From: Betaproteobacteria bacterium HGW-Betaproteobacteria-12
GTDB lineage: Bacteria > Pseudomonadota > Gammaproteobacteria > Burkholderiales > Rhodocyclaceae
Direction of reading: 5' to 3'
NCBI GenBank assembly: GCA_002842345.1
Contig: PHCU01000001.1
Coordinates: 1-64,000, forward strand
DNA: 64,000 bases
Below are positions 52,481 to 60,667 of this stretch, in pieces. The notes beneath the pieces were generated by a model, which had not been told where the DNA came from, did not search any database, and saw only the letters and a list, made by a program, of their open reading frames with translations. Positions within the stretch are counted from its first letter, which is position 1, and every line of letters starts with the position of its first letter. Made by a program: the position numbers and the translations under genes.

Positions 52481-53362
52481 TCAGGCTTGCTTCGGACCTT
52501 CGGTCAGCAGCTTCGGCGGGCTATCCAGGTGGAAGCCGTTGAACGCCCGGGCTTTCTGGTGCGGCTTCAGTTCGATCCAGCAACTGCGGGCATTCGGCGC
52601 CCCGCCATCGACCCGGATGCAGGAGCCGGTAATGAACGACGCTCCCGGCGACAGCAGGAAGACAATCGCCGCCGAAACTTCGGAGACGGTGCCGTAGCGC
52701 TGCATCGGGATGGTCGGTGGAAACTTCAGGATTTCGCGCTGAGCTTCCGGTGTGTAGGTGTCGAATCCGCTGCTGGCGACGCCGCCGACAGCGACGGCAT
52801 TGATCCGGACGCCGGCCGGTGCCCATTCCGAGGCGGCGCTTTCGGTCAGATTCAGCATGCCGCCGCGCGAGGCGCCGGAATGCGCGTAGTTGGGCCAACC
52901 GTTCCAGATGTCGGCGGTAATGTTGACGATGTTGCCGCCATGCGCCTCCATCCAGCGGTTGTAGGTTTCGCGCATGAAGATGAAGCCGCCGGTCAGGTTG
53001 TTGCGCACCACCGCTTCGAATCCCTTGGTACTGATGTCCTTCAGGGCCTTGCGGTACTGCCCGCCAGCGTTGTTGACCAGCCCGTCGATCCGGCCATGGA
53101 CGGCTAGGACCGCATCAATGGTTGCGCAGACCTGCTCCTCCTCGCGGATATCACAGACATGGGTGCTGACCTTGCCGCCTTCGGCCTCGATCTCGCCCTT
53201 GACGGTAGCCAGCTTGTCCGGGTCGCGTCCGACGATGGCGACTGTGGCTCCAAGCGCCGACAGTTCGTGCGCCGTGCAACGGCCGATGCCGCTGCCGCCG
53301 CCGGTGATGATGACAACCTGGCCGGCGAACAGGCCATCCTTGAATACCGAGTTATAGGGCAC
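52481..53362 (-). CDS. SDR of the peroxisomal trans-2-enoyl-CoA reductase / 2,4-dienoyl-CoA reductase type
   Basis: A 293-residue SDR: VVIITGGGSGIGRCTAHELSALGATVAIVGRD, LVNNAGGQYRKALKDISTKGFEAVVRNNLTGGF, RVDGGAPNARSCW. The usual YxxxK is replaced by HSGASRGG, closely like the GAARAG motif of PECR-type enzymes, so it likely reduces or isomerises enoyl-CoA using NADPH. The start is judged to be GTG at 53362, seven bases after GGAG; the 30 extra track residues (MQRHMIWLRYY...) are not family-like. Confidence 0.82.
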   Translation of the reverse strand: MPYNSVFKDGLFAGQVVIITGGGSGIGRCTAHELSALGATVAIVGRDPDKLATVKGEIEAEGGKVSTHVCDIREEEQVCATIDAVLAVHGRIDGLVNNAGGQYRKALKDISTKGFEAVVRNNLTGGFIFMRETYNRWMEAHGGNIVNITADIWNGWPNYAHSGASRGGMLNLTESAASEWAPAGVRINAVAVGGVASSGFDTYTPEAQREILKFPPTIPMQRYGTVSEVSAAIVFLLSPGASFITGSCIRVDGGAPNARSCWIELKPHQKARAFNGFHLDSPPKLLTEGPKQA

Positions 53363-53575
53363 TGTCGTCTCCGTTGAATTATTGGTGCCGCTGCCTGGTA
53401 AATCACTGGGGTGGCACATATAGTATCTTAACCATATCATATGCCTTTGCATCTATCCAGTGCATCAGTAAGTCACCGGAACAAAAGGTTCAATCCGGAT
53501 CGCGCAAAAGGCGTCAGGAGCGCTTGTTGCAGTGGTCTATACTCAAATCAAGTGCAGCTTCAGCCTGGAAAACCC

Positions 53576-55525
53576 ATGACTCCTCCTCGAGACAAGCGGG
53601 AAGATGACACCGACAGCCCCCCGTCGAGCGACGAGGAGGGGAGCCGGTCGCACTGTCTGATGCGCGCCCTGAGAACCCTGAGTGCCGGAAACCGGATGCT
53701 GTTGCGGGCAGCGGACGAACAGGAACTGCTTCGCGGCATGTGTCGGGTGATCGTTGATGAGGGCGGTTATTGCTCTTCCGCTGTCGGCTATGCCCGACAC
53801 GATGCGTCGAAATCCATGCCGGTGGTCGCCTATGCCCTGCCGAATGAGCACCATGAGGGGGAAGAGGCGTTTTTCGAGACGCTACAACTGACCTGGGCGG
53901 ATACCGCGCTCGGCCACAGCGCCATGGCGATCGCCATCCGCACCGGCCAGCCCTGCATCGGCCGCAACCTGCTGACTGACCCCGACCACGCGCCCTGGCG
54001 CGAAGACGCCTTGCGTTTCGGTTACGCCTCGCACACCGCCTTCCCGCTCCGCGTCGAAGACGAGGTGATCGGTGCGCTCGGCATCGCCGCGACGGAACCG
54101 GATGCCTTCGACGAAGCGGAAGTCAGGCTGTTGGGCGAGCTGGCCGACGACCTGGCCTACGGCATCGCCAACCTGCGGACGCGAATCAAGCATCGCGAGG
54201 CGGCGGCGACGGTCCAGCGCATGGCCTATTTCGATACGCTGACCGGCCTGGCCAATCGCAGCCTGCTGCGCGAGCAGATCCAGGCGGCGATCGCCGGCGC
54301 CCGCCAGCGGCAACATCCGTTGGGCTTGCTGGCCCTTTCCGTCAGCCATGTCCAGGAAATCAACGACACGCTGGGCTATCAGCAAGGCGACCAGCTGTTG
54401 CAGGCCTTCGGGGAACGCCTGCGCCTGGCGGTCAGCGAGTCCGAAACGGTGGCCCGGGTCGGTGACACCGAGTTTGCCGTGCTGTTGCCCAAAGGCGATG
54501 CCAACCACGCGATGCAAACGGCAAAGCGGCTGATCGCCGCACTCTACGAGCCGATCGAAGTTTCCGGATTACGCATTTACGCCCGCAGCACCATCGGTAT
54601 CAGCTTGTTTCCGGGACACGGCAGCGACGCCGATTCGCTGCTCCGCCGCGCCCGGGTGGCGATGGCCAATGCCAAACAGGGCGGGCACGCCTTCGGTGTG
54701 TTCACCGCCAGCCTGGACCAGGAATGCAGCCACCGCCTGGCGATGATGGGCGACCTGCGCGGGGCGATCGAACACAACGAACTGGTGCTGCATTACCAAC
54801 CCAAGGTCCATATCGCCTCCGCCCACCTCTGCGGCGCGGAAGCCTTGGTCCGCTGGCAGCACCCCGCCCAGGGCATGGTATCCACCAACGAATTCGTCAA
54901 GCTCGCCGAATCGTCCGGTCTGATCACCCCGCTCACCTACTGGGTACTCGAGACCGCCTTCCGGCAGCGCTACATCTGGCACGAAGCGGGACTGGAGCGC
55001 CCCTTGGCGGTCAATCTGTCGGCGCACGATCTGAAGGACCGCAAGCTGATCGGCAAGATCAAGGGGTTGTTCGACACCTGGGGAGCCCAGCCGGAGTGGA
55101 TCCAGTTCGAACTCACCGAAAGCGCGCTGATGGATGACCCCGTCGGTGCCCTGGAGATGCTCAAGCGCCTGAAAGAGCTGGGCGTCGCACTGTCCATCGA
55201 TGATTTCGGGACCGGCTATTCGAGCCTGAGTTACCTGCAGAAGTTGCCCGTCGATACGATCAAGATCGACCAGTCCTTCGTCAGCAGTATGGTGGACAGT
55301 GCCGATTCGGCGGTGATCGTGCGGTCGACCGTGGAATTGGGGCATAACCTGAATCTCGAAGTGGTCGCCGAAGGCGTCGATAGCCAGGCGGTGTGGGATC
55401 GTCTGGCGGACCTGGGTTGCGATATCGTCCAGGGTTATTACGTGGGCATGCCGATGTCGGCCGAGCAGTTCACCGAATGGCAGGGCAACTCGCCCTGGAC
55501 ATCCGGAATGACGACACCGCATTGA
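53576..55525 (+). CDS. GAF-GGDEF-EAL protein (probable c-di-GMP phosphodiesterase)
   Basis: A 649-residue signalling protein. Residues about 30-190 are a GAF sensor, about 200-355 a GGDEF domain with the active-site loop changed to VGDTEF, and about 370-640 an EAL domain with CGAEALVRWQHP, ELTESAL, DDFGTGYSSLSYLQ, KIDQSFV and EVVAEGVD. The broken GGDEF loop predicts loss of cyclase activity; the EAL residues predict c-di-GMP hydrolysis. The ATG at 53576 is preferred over 53441. It is between divergent catabolic units and may tune surface growth on a poorly soluble substrate. Confidence 0.88.
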   Translation: MTPPRDKREDDTDSPPSSDEEGSRSHCLMRALRTLSAGNRMLLRAADEQELLRGMCRVIVDEGGYCSSAVGYARHDASKSMPVVAYALPNEHHEGEEAFFETLQLTWADTALGHSAMAIAIRTGQPCIGRNLLTDPDHAPWREDALRFGYASHTAFPLRVEDEVIGALGIAATEPDAFDEAEVRLLGELADDLAYGIANLRTRIKHREAAATVQRMAYFDTLTGLANRSLLREQIQAAIAGARQRQHPLGLLALSVSHVQEINDTLGYQQGDQLLQAFGERLRLAVSESETVARVGDTEFAVLLPKGDANHAMQTAKRLIAALYEPIEVSGLRIYARSTIGISLFPGHGSDADSLLRRARVAMANAKQGGHAFGVFTASLDQECSHRLAMMGDLRGAIEHNELVLHYQPKVHIASAHLCGAEALVRWQHPAQGMVSTNEFVKLAESSGLITPLTYWVLETAFRQRYIWHEAGLERPLAVNLSAHDLKDRKLIGKIKGLFDTWGAQPEWIQFELTESALMDDPVGALEMLKRLKELGVALSIDDFGTGYSSLSYLQKLPVDTIKIDQSFVSSMVDSADSAVIVRSTVELGHNLNLEVVAEGVDSQAVWDRLADLGCDIVQGYYVGMPMSAEQFTEWQGNSPWTSGMTTPH

Positions 55526-55551
55526 GCCGTTTTACCGGCAAGTCCGGCAGC

Positions 55552-55580
55552 TAGACAAAATACGTCCGCTAGCGTATTAA
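55552..55580 (+). promoter_or_regulatory. Promoter overlapped by 14-bp operator, site 6
   Basis: TAGACA (55552-55557), 17-bp spacer, TATTAA (55575-55580). The operator (plus strand GTCCGCTAGCGTAT, 55564-55577) fills the spacer and -10. An additional AATACG...CGTATT dyad brackets it. It lies 112 bp before the acyl-CoA dehydrogenase ATG. Confidence 0.65.
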
Positions 55581-55691
55581 TGTTGCCGGATCATAGCCGC
55601 GCCGCCGGGCTTTGCCCGGTCGGAGCAGCCCGCCCCCCGACCACGACAAACGGGAAGCATGGACTTCCCGCCTCCCAAAAATGGAGACTCA

Positions 55692-56837
55692 ATGCTGCCC
55701 CACCGCCCAATCTACGACCCGGAACACGCACTTTTTCGCGATACCGTGCGCCGCTTTGCGGCTGACGAAATTGCCCCCCATTTCCAACGCTGGGAGGCGG
55801 ATGGCATCGTCGACCGCAGCTACTGGGCCAAGGGCGGCGCCACCGGCCTGCTCTGCCCTCTCGTTCCCGAGGCCTACGGCGGCATCGGCGCCGACTTCCG
55901 CTTTAATGCCGTGATCCTGGAAGAGCTCTGGTACGCCGGCTTTGCCGGCCCGGCCGCCGACTTTTCGGTGCATAGCGACGTCTGTTGCGGTTATCTGCTG
56001 TCCTACGGCAGCGAGGAACAAAAGCAGAAATGGCTGCCGCGCATGGTTTCCGGCGAGACCATCTGCGCCATCGCCATGACCGAACCGGGTACTGGCAGCG
56101 ACCTGCGCGGCATCCGTACCAAGGCTTTGCGTGATGGCGACGAGTACGTCATCAACGGCCAGAAGACCTTCATCTCCAATGGCCAGATGTGCGACCTGGT
56201 CATCGTCGTCACCCGCACCGCCCGCGAGGAAGGCTCGCAAAGCTTTAGCCTGATTCTGGTCGAAACCGACCGCCCCGGCTTCCGCCGCGGCCGCAACCTC
56301 GACAAGCTGGGCCACCACTCGGCCGATACGTCGGAGATGTTTTTCGACGATGTACGCGTGCCGGTCGGCAATTTGCTCGGCACGGAAGGCCGGGCCATGG
56401 CCCAACTGATGAGCGAACTGTCGCAGGAACGGCTGACCATCGCCATCCAGTCGCTCGCCTCGGCGCAAAAGGCCTTCGACATTACCTGCGATTACGTCAA
56501 GGAACGCACGGCTTTCGGCAAGCCGATCGGCGACATGCAGAACACCCGCTTCAAGTTGGCCGACCTCAAGGCTGATCTGGCCGTCGGCTGGTCCTTCATC
56601 GACCAGTGCCTGGCCAAACACGTCGAAGGCAAGCTGGACAGCACCGATGCCTCGATCGCCAAACTGTGGATTACCGAGATGCATGGCCGCCTGGTCGACC
56701 AGTGCCTGCAGTTCTTCGGTGGCTACGGTTTCATGCGCGAGTACGAAATCTGTCGCCTCTTTGCCGACGCCCGGGTGCTGCGCATCTACGGCGGCACTTC
56801 GGAAATCATGCGCGAACTCGTCTCGCGCAGCCTCTGA
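55692..56837 (+). CDS. Acyl-CoA dehydrogenase
   Basis: A 381-residue flavoenzyme: HALFRDTVRRFAADEIAPHFQRWE, CAIAMTEPGTGSDLRGIRTKA, INGQKTFISNGQMCDLVIVVTR, ERTAFGKPIGDMQNTRFKLADLKADLA, CLQFFGGYGFMREYEICRLFADARVLRIYGGTSEIMRELVSRSL. GGTSE contains the usual catalytic Glu. The sequence is strongly similar to the 21142 enzyme, suggesting paralogues for successive rounds or substrates. The ATG at 55692 follows TGGAGA. It is a single-gene unit under operator site 6. Confidence 0.93.
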   Translation: MLPHRPIYDPEHALFRDTVRRFAADEIAPHFQRWEADGIVDRSYWAKGGATGLLCPLVPEAYGGIGADFRFNAVILEELWYAGFAGPAADFSVHSDVCCGYLLSYGSEEQKQKWLPRMVSGETICAIAMTEPGTGSDLRGIRTKALRDGDEYVINGQKTFISNGQMCDLVIVVTRTAREEGSQSFSLILVETDRPGFRRGRNLDKLGHHSADTSEMFFDDVRVPVGNLLGTEGRAMAQLMSELSQERLTIAIQSLASAQKAFDITCDYVKERTAFGKPIGDMQNTRFKLADLKADLAVGWSFIDQCLAKHVEGKLDSTDASIAKLWITEMHGRLVDQCLQFFGGYGFMREYEICRLFADARVLRIYGGTSEIMRELVSRSL

Positions 56838-56855
56838 AGCCGGGCCTCTACCGGG

Positions 56856-57416
56856 CTAATCCTGCTGCTGGAAACGTTGCGGATTGCTGCGCACGATCTC
56901 GCCATCGCTGCGCAGCGCGTGGCAACCGTCGACCGGCGACGGAGTCTTCAGGCTGGCGGCAAAGCGGCCATCCCTGCCCTTGGCCAGGGGATCGCCCCAC
57001 AGTGCCTGATAGGCCGTGGTAGCAATCGGAGACAGCAATTCGGTCAGGTGCGAACAACCGGCAACGCCGCGGAACAGCGACTTGACGTGACGCACGAAGC
57101 CGCGGCCGATCTGCAGGCCAATCAGCTGCCGGTAGCTGTCGCCGATGGCGCCGCAGATGCCGTACGGCGCATGCATCGTCCGGGCGCGCACATCCCGGAT
57201 CGTCAGGCCGCGATCGACCGTCAGGCACAGGAGCATTTCATGGATCGCCGCGCCGGGCGCCAGCGCCCCACGCTCCGACAACTCCAGCGGAAACGGCTTG
57301 CTATCGACCAGATGGCCTTCGATATCGAGCAGGCCGTCCGCACGTTCATAGGCGGTGCAACTGATGTGGCGCGTATGCACCAGGCGCCGGTTGCCAACGG
57401 GCAGGCCGGCGTTCAT
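56856..57416 (-). CDS. DUF2889 protein
   Basis: A 186-residue DUF2889 member: RRLVHTRHISCTAYERADGLLDIEGHLVDSKPFP, MLLCLTVDRGLTIRDVRARTMHAPYGICG, and GCSHLTELLSPIATTAYQ. There is no signal peptide. DUF2889 proteins recur in hydrophobic-substrate catabolic loci, but no reaction is established. The ATG at 57416 overlaps the stop of a 23-codon upstream ORF (ATGA), and has no ribosome site of its own, so its translation is probably coupled. The track start (57461) is a TTG without a ribosome site. Confidence 0.75.
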   Translation of the reverse strand: MNAGLPVGNRRLVHTRHISCTAYERADGLLDIEGHLVDSKPFPLELSERGALAPGAAIHEMLLCLTVDRGLTIRDVRARTMHAPYGICGAIGDSYRQLIGLQIGRGFVRHVKSLFRGVAGCSHLTELLSPIATTAYQALWGDPLAKGRDGRFAASLKTPSPVDGCHALRSDGEIVRSNPQRFQQQD

Positions 57417-57484
57417 GGCAAAACCGGAAAGCGGCGCCCCGATTCGGCCGCGATACGGCAAGCGAGCAGTGCGTTATGGATCAT
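57413..57484 (-). CDS. 23-aa leader ORF coupled to the DUF2889 gene
   Basis: ATG at 57484 is preceded by GCAGGAGATAC, the best ribosome site in the region. It opens MIHNALLACRIAAESGRRFPVLP and ends in TGA, which overlaps the DUF2889 ATG. A frameshift that split an originally longer DUF2889 N-terminus is an alternative, but the DUF2889 homology already begins downstream of the overlap. Confidence 0.5.
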   Translation of the reverse strand: MIHNALLACRIAAESGRRFPVLP

Positions 57485-57571
57485 TACAGTATCTCCTGCC
57501 TGATGGGTGTCGGTTAAGCCGGACAGGAGCTTCGTGACCCCGAGGCGCCGGGACGGCAAACACGACATTCC

Positions 57572-57585
57572 GTATGCTAGCACAC
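57572..57585 (-). promoter_or_regulatory. 14-bp operator, site 7
   Basis: GTATGCTAGCACAC, 88 bp upstream of the leader ORF of the DUF2889 gene and 21 bp beyond the end of the LuxR gene. The core GTATGCTAGC is identical to site 3. The promoter elements are not clear. Confidence 0.55.
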
Positions 57586-57605
57586 CACAAACAGCCGGCA
57601 TCCGT

Positions 57606-60356
57606 TCAGGGCAACAGGTTCAGCACCCGCGCCCTGGCCAGTGCCGCCGAACGGCTCGACACCCCCAGCTTGGCGTAGAGCTTCTGCAAATGCCCCTTGA
57701 CGGTAGTTAGCGTGACATTGATGCGGTCGGCCAGCTGCTGGTTGGTCAAGCCTGCGGCGAGCAAGCCGAGCAGCTCCATTTGCCGCGCGGTCAGCGTTTC
57801 GAGCAATTGCGAGTCCATGTTCAGAGCGACCAGTTTTTCTTGCAGCTGCGGATTGCTAATCGGCAGCTCGCGGCAGATGCTGGCGAAAAATTTTCGCTCG
57901 ACCTCCAGGGCAAACCCCCAGGCCGACGGCTTGGTGTCCTCGACCAGGTCGGCAATCGCCCCGGCACGGTCGCGGAACGGGCGGACGATGCCGCGGCGTG
58001 CGGCAAGGTTCACGGCCCGGGTCAGATGGCGATTGGCGGCCGCTACGTTGTGCGCCTGACCGGCAATCACCGCTTCGCTCAGCGCCAGTTCGACCAGCCG
58101 TGCGGCACGGCCGTCGGCCTTGGCCAGCCGGGTTTCCTGGGCGATCAGTTGGTCGGCGCGCTTGTGCCGTCCGAGAGCAATGCACAACTCGATTTCGGTG
58201 GCCGCAAACAGATCGCGACAGCGGGCAACGTCGGCCCATTCGGGCAGGCTTCCCAGCCGCTCCAGCTCGTCGGCACTCAATCCGAGGCGCGCCGCCTCCA
58301 TCTCCGCCTCGTCGAGCCGGCCAAGCCGGATCAGGCGCTGGACCAGATAGCAGTTGAGCATGAACGACAGGCGGGGCGGGTAGCAGGCGGCGAAATCTCG
58401 CAACTCGCGCAGGGAAATCGCATCGCCATCCTGCCCGTTCCACAGCTTGATCGCGGCATCGAGGCCGCAGGCTGCCGCATCGACGAAACCGTGAAACTTG
58501 GATAGGCGCAATGCGGGCACCAGCAGCCGCTCGGCTTCCTGATCAAGCCCCATGTCGACGGCGGCAGCGGCGGCGATCAGGGCGATGGTTCCGCCAATAC
58601 CGGCGTTCTCACCCAAGGCCTGGCGGGCCGCGGCCTGGGCCGTCATCAGTTCCTGATAGACGCTGGCCGAGTCCCCCTCAAGCAACGTAATCAGTCCATT
58701 GAGTGCGGCAATCCAGCCATCGGTATAGGCCCCCTTGATCTGGAAGGCCGCTCCCTGGGCCCCTTGCAGGGCCAGCCGGGCATCGCGCAACTGGTAAGCA
58801 CTGATATGGTAAATGCCCTTGGTACAGTCTGCCGCCGTGGCATTGAACGGGTCATCCGCGCCGCCGCAGGCCAGCCAGTGGCTGGCATTGCGGAAGGCCT
58901 CTTCAAGGTGATCGGTAAAGATGCCGACGCAGGCACTGATAATGTCCACCCGGCGCTGAAAGTCCTCGATCCGCGCCGGATCTTCCTTGCCTCGACCCAA
59001 GCGGACCCATTCCGCCAGCCGCTCGTTCTGCTGCCGGCCCTGCTCGTAACGGCGGTTGAGCACCAGCGCCCAGGTGTACCAGTACTCCGCCTCCCAATCG
59101 AGATGCAGTCCGCGGGCATGCAGCGCCTCGACCCAGTCGATGTACTGCATCAGGTCGCCGCGGTCGCCGACGAAGGTCTGCGCCGTGTGTTCGAGAATCT
59201 TCGCCGCCGTCGCGATGTCACCGGAAGCGATGGCGTAATCGATGGCATCGCGCCAATAGCCACCTTGTTCGCACCACGCCGCGGCCCGTTGCAGGACCGC
59301 TTGCTGGCGGGCGGGATCGAGCGAAAACCGGGATTCGCCGAGCAGAAACTCGCGAAATAGACCATGCAGGCGATACCAGGTCCGATTGCGATCGAGCGGA
59401 ATGATGAACACGTTGCGGCGCAGCAGCAGGCCCAGATACTGTTCCGCCTCGGCATTGCCGGTCGCATGACGGCAAAGCTCGCTGCTGAAGGTACGCAGAT
59501 GGGCGATGCTCAGCAGGAATTGCCGGATCTCGTAGGGAAAACCGGACAGCACCTGCTGATTGAGCAGCGCCGCGATATCCTCGTCCGATCCGGAGAAGCG
59601 CTCCAGCGCCTCGAGCGGCCGGTCAGTCGCCGAGAGGATGATCTGGGCCATGCGCACCGCCGCCGGCCAGCCTTCGGTCTGCCGCTGCACTGACTCGATG
59701 CCGGCAGTACCGATGGCGGCAGACAGGTCGGCGCCGAGCATTTCGCCGACTTCGCCGACATCGAGGCTCAGTTCGCGGTAGCCGACCTGGCGAACCAGCC
59801 CGGCCAGCTTGGCGCGCGCCAGACTGAACGGCAACTCCGCCATGCTGGAAAAAACGAAGCGAGCCGTCAGCGGCGTCTTGAAGACCAGGGCTTCCAGGAA
59901 TTCGCCAACAGCTGGGTCGGTACAGTAATTCAGGTTGTCGATGAAGACCGTGAAGGGCGCACCGAAATCCACCGCCGCCTTGATCAGGGCCTCGATCCGG
60001 CCATAGACGGGCTGGTCGCCGCGCAACAGGGCCTGCGTCGGATGCAGGCCGACACTCGGCCCGTAGGCCATTTCCTCAAGCAGGCCAAGCAGGCGCTCGA
60101 GACTGCTGTCGCGTTCGTCCAGGGCGGCCCAGAAACATTGCTCGCCGCCGGCCTGCAGTTGAGCGCACAGGCTGGCCATCAGCACGGTCTTGCCATAGCC
60201 GACCGGCGCGACAACGCTGACCAGTTTGTGGCGGATGCCTCCCCCGCCGAGCAGGTCATCCAGCACCGGCGTCCGCACTGGCTGGAACATGAATTCCGGC
60301 GGATCGGTGTTGCGGACGCTGCGCTGCTGAATCTTGGCGGCCGGCATGGCCATCAT
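57606..60356 (-). CDS. MalT/AlkS-type LuxR-family transcriptional activator
   Basis: A 916-residue LAL-type regulator. Walker A (APVGYGKT) is at residues about 50-57, a STAND-type ATPase core (FTVFIDNLNYCTD Walker B) follows, then a long helical TPR-like sensor. The C-terminal LuxR HTH is LLGLLAAGLTNQQLADRINVTLTTVKGHLQKLYAKLGV. Length matches MalT/AlkS/AcoK. The ATG at 60356 is preferred to the track's TTG at 60395, though the ribosome site is weak. It is divergent from the P450 operon and is its likely activator, responding to substrate or an early metabolite. Confidence 0.85.
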   Translation of the reverse strand: MMAMPAAKIQQRSVRNTDPPEFMFQPVRTPVLDDLLGGGGIRHKLVSVVAPVGYGKTVLMASLCAQLQAGGEQCFWAALDERDSSLERLLGLLEEMAYGPSVGLHPTQALLRGDQPVYGRIEALIKAAVDFGAPFTVFIDNLNYCTDPAVGEFLEALVFKTPLTARFVFSSMAELPFSLARAKLAGLVRQVGYRELSLDVGEVGEMLGADLSAAIGTAGIESVQRQTEGWPAAVRMAQIILSATDRPLEALERFSGSDEDIAALLNQQVLSGFPYEIRQFLLSIAHLRTFSSELCRHATGNAEAEQYLGLLLRRNVFIIPLDRNRTWYRLHGLFREFLLGESRFSLDPARQQAVLQRAAAWCEQGGYWRDAIDYAIASGDIATAAKILEHTAQTFVGDRGDLMQYIDWVEALHARGLHLDWEAEYWYTWALVLNRRYEQGRQQNERLAEWVRLGRGKEDPARIEDFQRRVDIISACVGIFTDHLEEAFRNASHWLACGGADDPFNATAADCTKGIYHISAYQLRDARLALQGAQGAAFQIKGAYTDGWIAALNGLITLLEGDSASVYQELMTAQAAARQALGENAGIGGTIALIAAAAAVDMGLDQEAERLLVPALRLSKFHGFVDAAACGLDAAIKLWNGQDGDAISLRELRDFAACYPPRLSFMLNCYLVQRLIRLGRLDEAEMEAARLGLSADELERLGSLPEWADVARCRDLFAATEIELCIALGRHKRADQLIAQETRLAKADGRAARLVELALSEAVIAGQAHNVAAANRHLTRAVNLAARRGIVRPFRDRAGAIADLVEDTKPSAWGFALEVERKFFASICRELPISNPQLQEKLVALNMDSQLLETLTARQMELLGLLAAGLTNQQLADRINVTLTTVKGHLQKLYAKLGVSSRSAALARARVLNLLP

Positions 60357-60667
60357 TGCGTAGTTCACCAGCCGCCCCCGTGCCTGTCGTAACAACCCGA
60401 AACGCTCAGCAACTCTGCTCCTTCAAATGACCCACGGCTTGCAACCGCAACAACTGCGAGCCTGCCGAGGGCAAACGGAACAAGCCATCGGCACTAGCTG
60501 CAGCGGCCTGTCAGATTGCCGCAAAACAGTACTTTAGTACTACTTAATGGCAAATGCAGCTACCTATACTCGATTCCCAGAGAGTCGACGGCATCCGCCT
60601 GTCGCTTTCGCCAGCCTCACCTGAAGGCCGGACTGGCGCATAGACCATTATTAAAAGGAGACGTTTC
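60357..60667. other. Divergent LuxR-P450 intergenic region
   Basis: A 311-bp gap without genes. It holds the P450 promoter elements at 60528-60570 and a 97-bp untranslated stretch down to the P450 ATG. The ATG itself follows AAAAGGAGACG. The LuxR-proximal half (60400-60520) is GC-rich with no clear motif. The 14-bp operator is absent, so this unit is controlled differently from the main regulon. Confidence 0.5.
60528..60570 (+). promoter_or_regulatory. P450 promoter with AGTACT dyad
   Basis: AGTACT-TT-AGTACT (60528-60541) precedes a good -10 TATACT (60565-60570) with no matching -35. The dyad centre is about 42 bp before the start expected 6-7 bases after the -10, the classic place for an activator overlapping -35. 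The MalT-type protein is the natural candidate, though MalT itself uses direct repeats. Confidence 0.5.

Noticed and set aside
53410-53440. AT-rich ATAGTATCTTAACCATATC upstream of the PECR-like SDR as an operator copy
   Set aside because: Aligns only with a one-base insertion and lacks the TAGC centre. It may simply be promoter AT-richness.
13585-60356. A steroid-degradation (kst/hsa/ksh) cluster
   Set aside because: DUF1302, DUF1329, APH and SCP-x-like genes recur in such loci, but no ring-hydroxylase, ketosteroid dehydrogenase, isomerase or meta-cleavage gene is present.
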